A stretch of DNA of 17,013 nucleotides from Erysipelotrichaceae bacterium (lineage in GTDB: Bacteria; Bacillota_I; Bacilli_A; Erysipelotrichales; Erysipelotrichaceae). The stretch is from contig JAFOMB010000013.1 of assembly GCA_017419065.1 (NCBI GenBank), positions 1 through 17,013 on the forward strand, given 5' to 3'. Each line of letters begins with the position of its first letter. Position 1 is the first letter of the stretch. Shown piece by piece: positions 14,702-17,013 of this stretch. The notes below the pieces were generated by a model. The model saw nothing but the letters and a program-made list of their open reading frames with translations, searched no databases and was not told the DNA's origin. A program made the translations under genes and the position numbers.

Positions 14702-15783
14702 CGATCAAGCCAGAGTATAACCAGGTAGCCAGAATCAAGGTATTCGGAGTAGGCGGTGCAGGATGCAATGCCGTCAACCGTATGGTCAATGACGGAGTAA
14801 AGGGAGTAGACTTCTATGTCTGCAATACAGACCTGCAGTCCCTCAATCTCTCCAAATGCCAGAACAAGATCGTTCTCGGTAAGGAGACGACAAAAGGCCT
14901 CGGTTCCGGAGGAAACCCGGAAGTCGGCCAGAAGGCTGCCTTAGAATCAGAAGAAGAGATCAAGAAGGCCGTAGCCGGTGCTGACATGATCTTCATTACA
15001 GCCGGCATGGGCGGCGGTACCGGTACCGGTGCTGCACCGGTCTTTGCGAAGGCTGCCAGAGAGATCGGTGCTTTGACGGTAGGTATCGTCACAAGACCTT
15101 TCGATTTCGAAGGAAGAAAGAGAATGGATCAGGCGAATGTCGGTATCGAACAGCTCAAGCAGTATGTCGATTCCCTCATCATCGTCTCCAATAACCAGTT
15201 ATTATCTGTTATCGGCAAGCTCCCGATGACGGAATCCTTCAAGGAAGCCGACAACGTCCTGCGTCAGGGTGTCCAGACGATCACCGACCTGATCGCCGTT
15301 CCGGCATTCATCAACCTGGACTTCGCTGACATCAAGTCTGTCATGTCCGGCAAGGGCACAGCCCTCATCGGTATCGGTATGGCCCAGGGTGAAAACAAGG
15401 CCAAAGATGCAGCGTCCAGAGCTATCAAGTCTCCGCTGCTGGAAGCTCAGATCAAGGGTGCGAAATCCGCTATCATCAACATCACCGGCGGACCTTCCAT
15501 CTCCCTGCAGGATTCCTCGATCGCTGTCGACTACATCAAGGAAGCTGCCGGCAATGATATCGATATCATCTACGGTGTTGCCATCAACGAATCTCTCGGC
15601 GAAGCCATCATCGTCACTGTCATCGCTACGGGCTTTGAACTCCCGAGCACTTCCCATTCCTCTCCGGTGACCTATGTGTCTACCCCGAAGGTCAATGAGA
15701 AGACGACAGAGGTCGTAGAGGAGACCGTCGTCTCCAATATTGAAGAAGATAACGACATCCCATCCTTCTTCAAGACGAGATAA
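14698..15783 (+). CDS. ftsZ: FtsZ, tubulin-like cell-division GTPase
   Basis: FtsZ polymerises with GTP into the cytokinetic ring. The 361-aa protein has GVGGAGCNAVNRM near the N-terminus, the tubulin signature GGGTGTG (105-111), and the T7 synergy loop NLDFADI (206-212) with Asp208 and Asp211 that completes GTP hydrolysis in the neighbouring subunit. The globular part ends near 315. A short, Thr/Val/Glu-rich linker (about 316-350) leads to the conserved tail DIPSFFKTR, the docking site for FtsA and other partners. GGGAGG (14685-14690) lies 7 nt before the ATG, inside the upstream gene, and stop/start overlap as ATGA. It lies outside a dcw cluster: no mur, mra or sepF genes adjoin it here. 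Confidence 0.98.
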   Translation: MTIKPEYNQVARIKVFGVGGAGCNAVNRMVNDGVKGVDFYVCNTDLQSLNLSKCQNKIVLGKETTKGLGSGGNPEVGQKAALESEEEIKKAVAGADMIFITAGMGGGTGTGAAPVFAKAAREIGALTVGIVTRPFDFEGRKRMDQANVGIEQLKQYVDSLIIVSNNQLLSVIGKLPMTESFKEADNVLRQGVQTITDLIAVPAFINLDFADIKSVMSGKGTALIGIGMAQGENKAKDAASRAIKSPLLEAQIKGAKSAIINITGGPSISLQDSSIAVDYIKEAAGNDIDIIYGVAINESLGEAIIVTVIATGFELPSTSHSSPVTYVSTPKVNEKTTEVVEETVVSNIEEDNDIPSFFKTR

Positions 15784-15786
15784 TCT

Positions 15787-15809
15787 AAGCCGCTTCGGCG
15801 GCTTTTTTT
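15787..15809 (+). terminator. Rho-independent terminator after ftsZ
   Basis: AAGCCGC (15787-15793), a stable TTCG tetraloop and GCGGCTT (15798-15804), followed by a run of T to 15809, starting 3 nt after the ftsZ stop. Confidence 0.92.
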
Positions 15810-15815
15810 CATGAT

Positions 15816-15844
15816 TTGTCTTTTTAGAGATACTTTGGTAGAAT
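15816..15844 (+). promoter_or_regulatory. Promoter of the CNNM/CorC-type gene
   Basis: TTGTCT (15816-15821), a 17-nt spacer and TAGAAT (15839-15844) with an upstream TGG that makes an extended -10. The predicted start near 15851 gives an 89-nt leader before the ATG at 15940. Confidence 0.65.
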
Positions 15845-15867
15845 ATTTTTTATATTGAAAGGATGTG

Positions 15868-15924
15868 TTGAAACTGTGGGAGAAAATCCTTCGCCCAGTC
15901 CTGTTTGTCTTACTGACACTCTAG
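15868..15924 (+). CDS. Possible 18-aa leader peptide upstream of the CNNM/CorC-type gene
   Basis: A TTG-initiated frame encodes MKLWEKILRPVLFVLLTL and stops at TAG 15922-15924. GAAAGGA (15857-15863) lies 4 nt before the TTG and could serve as its ribosome binding site. The codons (ATC, GTC, CTG, CTC) are those favoured by the surrounding genes. The peptide has a basic first half and a hydrophobic end, like small membrane or leader peptides. The stop codon lies in the loop of a hairpin that covers the ribosome binding site of the next gene, so the position suggests a regulatory leader. It matches nothing I recognise, has a non-ATG start, and could be chance. Confidence 0.35.
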   Translation: MKLWEKILRPVLFVLLTL

Positions 15925-15936
15925 AAAAGGAGTGTC
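15915..15936 (+). promoter_or_regulatory. Hairpin sequestering the ribosome binding site of the CNNM/CorC-type gene
   Basis: GACACTC (15915-15921) and GAGTGTC (15930-15936) are perfect 7-nt complements around the 8-nt loop TAGAAAAG. The ribosome binding site AAGGAG (15927-15932) spans the loop and right arm. No U-tract follows, so this is not a terminator. Confidence 0.5.
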
Positions 15937-15939
15937 TTT

Positions 15940-17013
15940 ATGGTTGACCATAATACCATCGTACTGCTGATCCTGCTTGTCTTTCTGTCGGGATTCTTTT
16001 CTGCGACAGAAACGGCATTCTCCAGTGCCAGCCGGATCCGTCTGAAGTATCTCGCGGGCACCGGCAGCAAACGGGCTGAAAAAACCCTGGCTATCGTCGA
16101 TGACTTTACGACATTCTTATCGACTGTTCTCATCGGAAACAATGTCGTGAATATCTTTTCCGCCTCTGTAGCGACAGTCCTGTTTACACAGCTGTTTCAG
16201 GAAAACGGCGTCTTCCTGTCTTCCCTGGTGATGACCATCGTCGTCCTCATCTTCGGAGAGATCATCCCGAAGACCATTGCCAAGCAGATCCCTGAGAAGT
16301 TCGCCATGGCCGTGACACCGGTCATGTCCTTCCTGATATTCCTCCTGAAGCCTCTGACAGCGATATTCCATTTACTGGAGAAGGCTGTCAGGAAGTTCTT
16401 CAAGGAAGAGGAAGATGATTCCTACCGTTCAGAAGAGTTTATCACGATGGTCGAGGATGCCCAGGAAGACGGCGATATGGACGAACATGAAGCCGACCTC
16501 ATCACCAACGCGATCGAATTCAATGACCTCGATGTCGGCGAGATCCTGACACCGAGGATCGATGTGATCGCTTGCGATGTGACAGCATCTAAAGAAGAGA
16601 TCTTTACATTATTCAAGGATTCCGGGTTCTCCCGTATCCCGTGCTATGAGGGAAGCGTCGACAATATCATCGGTGTCCTTCATGAAAAGGACTTCTACTT
16701 CCTCTATTACACCGATACGAAAACAACAGTAAAACAGATCCTGCAGAAGTGCGTCTACACATCTCCACATGTCAAGATCTCGGCATTATTGAGACAGCTG
16801 CAGTCTTCCAAATCCCATATGGCCGTCGTCATCGATGAATACGGCGGTACGGAAGGCATCATCACGATGGAGGATATCCTCGAAGAACTGGTCGGTGAGA
16901 TCTACGATGAACACGATGAAGTCATCGAATACTACAAGAAGCTCGATGATAAATCTTATCTTGTGAAGGGCGATCTCGATATCGATGACCTCTTCGAACA
17001 CTTCGATATCAAG
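15940..17013 (+). CDS. CNNM/CorC-family membrane protein (DUF21 + CBS pair), partial; probable Mg2+/Co2+ transport
   Basis: The frame is open for 358 codons to the window edge, so the C-terminus is missing. Relatives, including bacterial MpfA/YhdP and CorC-type proteins, handle Mg2+ (efflux or resistance), and older annotation calls them haemolysin C. The DUF21 membrane domain covers about 5-150: helix 1 with FLSGFFSATETAF, then LIGNNVVNIFSA, MTIVVLIFGEIIPKTIAKQ and PVMSFLIFLLKPLTAIF. Two CBS domains follow: about 203-258, starting LTPRIDVI, and about 275-325 with VVIDEYGGTEGIITMEDILEELVGEI. The CorC_HlyC domain begins at 340 (YLVKGDLDIDDLFEHFDI) and is cut. Start: AAGGAG (15927-15932) is 7 nt before the ATG. 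Expression may be controlled by the leader described separately. The substrate is inferred from the family. Confidence 0.9.
   Translation, partial: MVDHNTIVLLILLVFLSGFFSATETAFSSASRIRLKYLAGTGSKRAEKTLAIVDDFTTFLSTVLIGNNVVNIFSASVATVLFTQLFQENGVFLSSLVMTIVVLIFGEIIPKTIAKQIPEKFAMAVTPVMSFLIFLLKPLTAIFHLLEKAVRKFFKEEEDDSYRSEEFITMVEDAQEDGDMDEHEADLITNAIEFNDLDVGEILTPRIDVIACDVTASKEEIFTLFKDSGFSRIPCYEGSVDNIIGVLHEKDFYFLYYTDTKTTVKQILQKCVYTSPHVKISALLRQLQSSKSHMAVVIDEYGGTEGIITMEDILEELVGEIYDEHDEVIEYYKKLDDKSYLVKGDLDIDDLFEHFDIK

Noticed and set aside
15851..15939. Known riboswitch (M-box or yybP-ykoY) in front of the CNNM/CorC gene
   Set aside because: At 89 nt the leader is too short for an M-box, and I could not find the conserved core sequences of either class.

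Overview
The window is a dense stretch of bacterial chromosome with a moderate GC content (roughly half by eye). It encodes core functions only: I see no rRNA, tRNA, CRISPR array, insertion sequence, phage or toxin-antitoxin gene. The gene set points to a Firmicute: an ISC-free SUF system with SufU, the Stp/PrkC PASTA-kinase pair, a B. subtilis-like priA-rsmB-rlmN-stp-prkC-rpe order followed by an opposed rpmB, and strong AAGGAGG-type ribosome binding sites. The compact SufD, the divergent FtsA and the reduced gene order make me lean towards Erysipelotrichia or a relative. That placement is inference.

Layout. (1) 1-825, minus: the N-terminal part of a membrane-anchored PrsA-like parvulin foldase, which runs off the left edge. 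It has a good sigma-A promoter (TTGTCA-17-TATAAT). (2) 997-5604, plus: the complete overlapping operon sufC-sufD-sufS-sufU-sufB for Fe-S cluster assembly. It starts from an extended -10 promoter and ends in a hairpin terminator that overlaps the end of sufB. (3) 5633-13097, plus: priA, rsmB, rlmN, stp, prkC, rpe, covering replication restart, 16S and 23S rRNA methylation, Ser/Thr phospho-signalling and the pentose phosphate pathway. The genes have tiny gaps or overlaps, and the block ends at a bidirectional terminator shared with rpmB. (4) 13121-13312, minus: rpmB (ribosomal protein L28). (5) 13448-15783, plus: a highly divergent FtsA-like gene overlapping ftsZ by 4 nt, followed by a UUCG-loop terminator. 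(6) 15816-17013, plus: a promoter, an 89-nt leader with a possible 18-codon leader peptide and a hairpin over the ribosome binding site, then a CNNM/CorC-type membrane protein (DUF21 plus two CBS domains) that runs off the right edge.

The points most worth a second look are the leader of the CNNM/CorC gene, which is built like a translation-coupled leader-peptide switch; the FtsA-like protein, whose actin-type phosphate-binding loops are degraded although it sits next to a normal ftsZ; the packing of the suf terminator, the priA promoter and an apparently leaderless priA start into about 50 bp; and the unusually short SufD.
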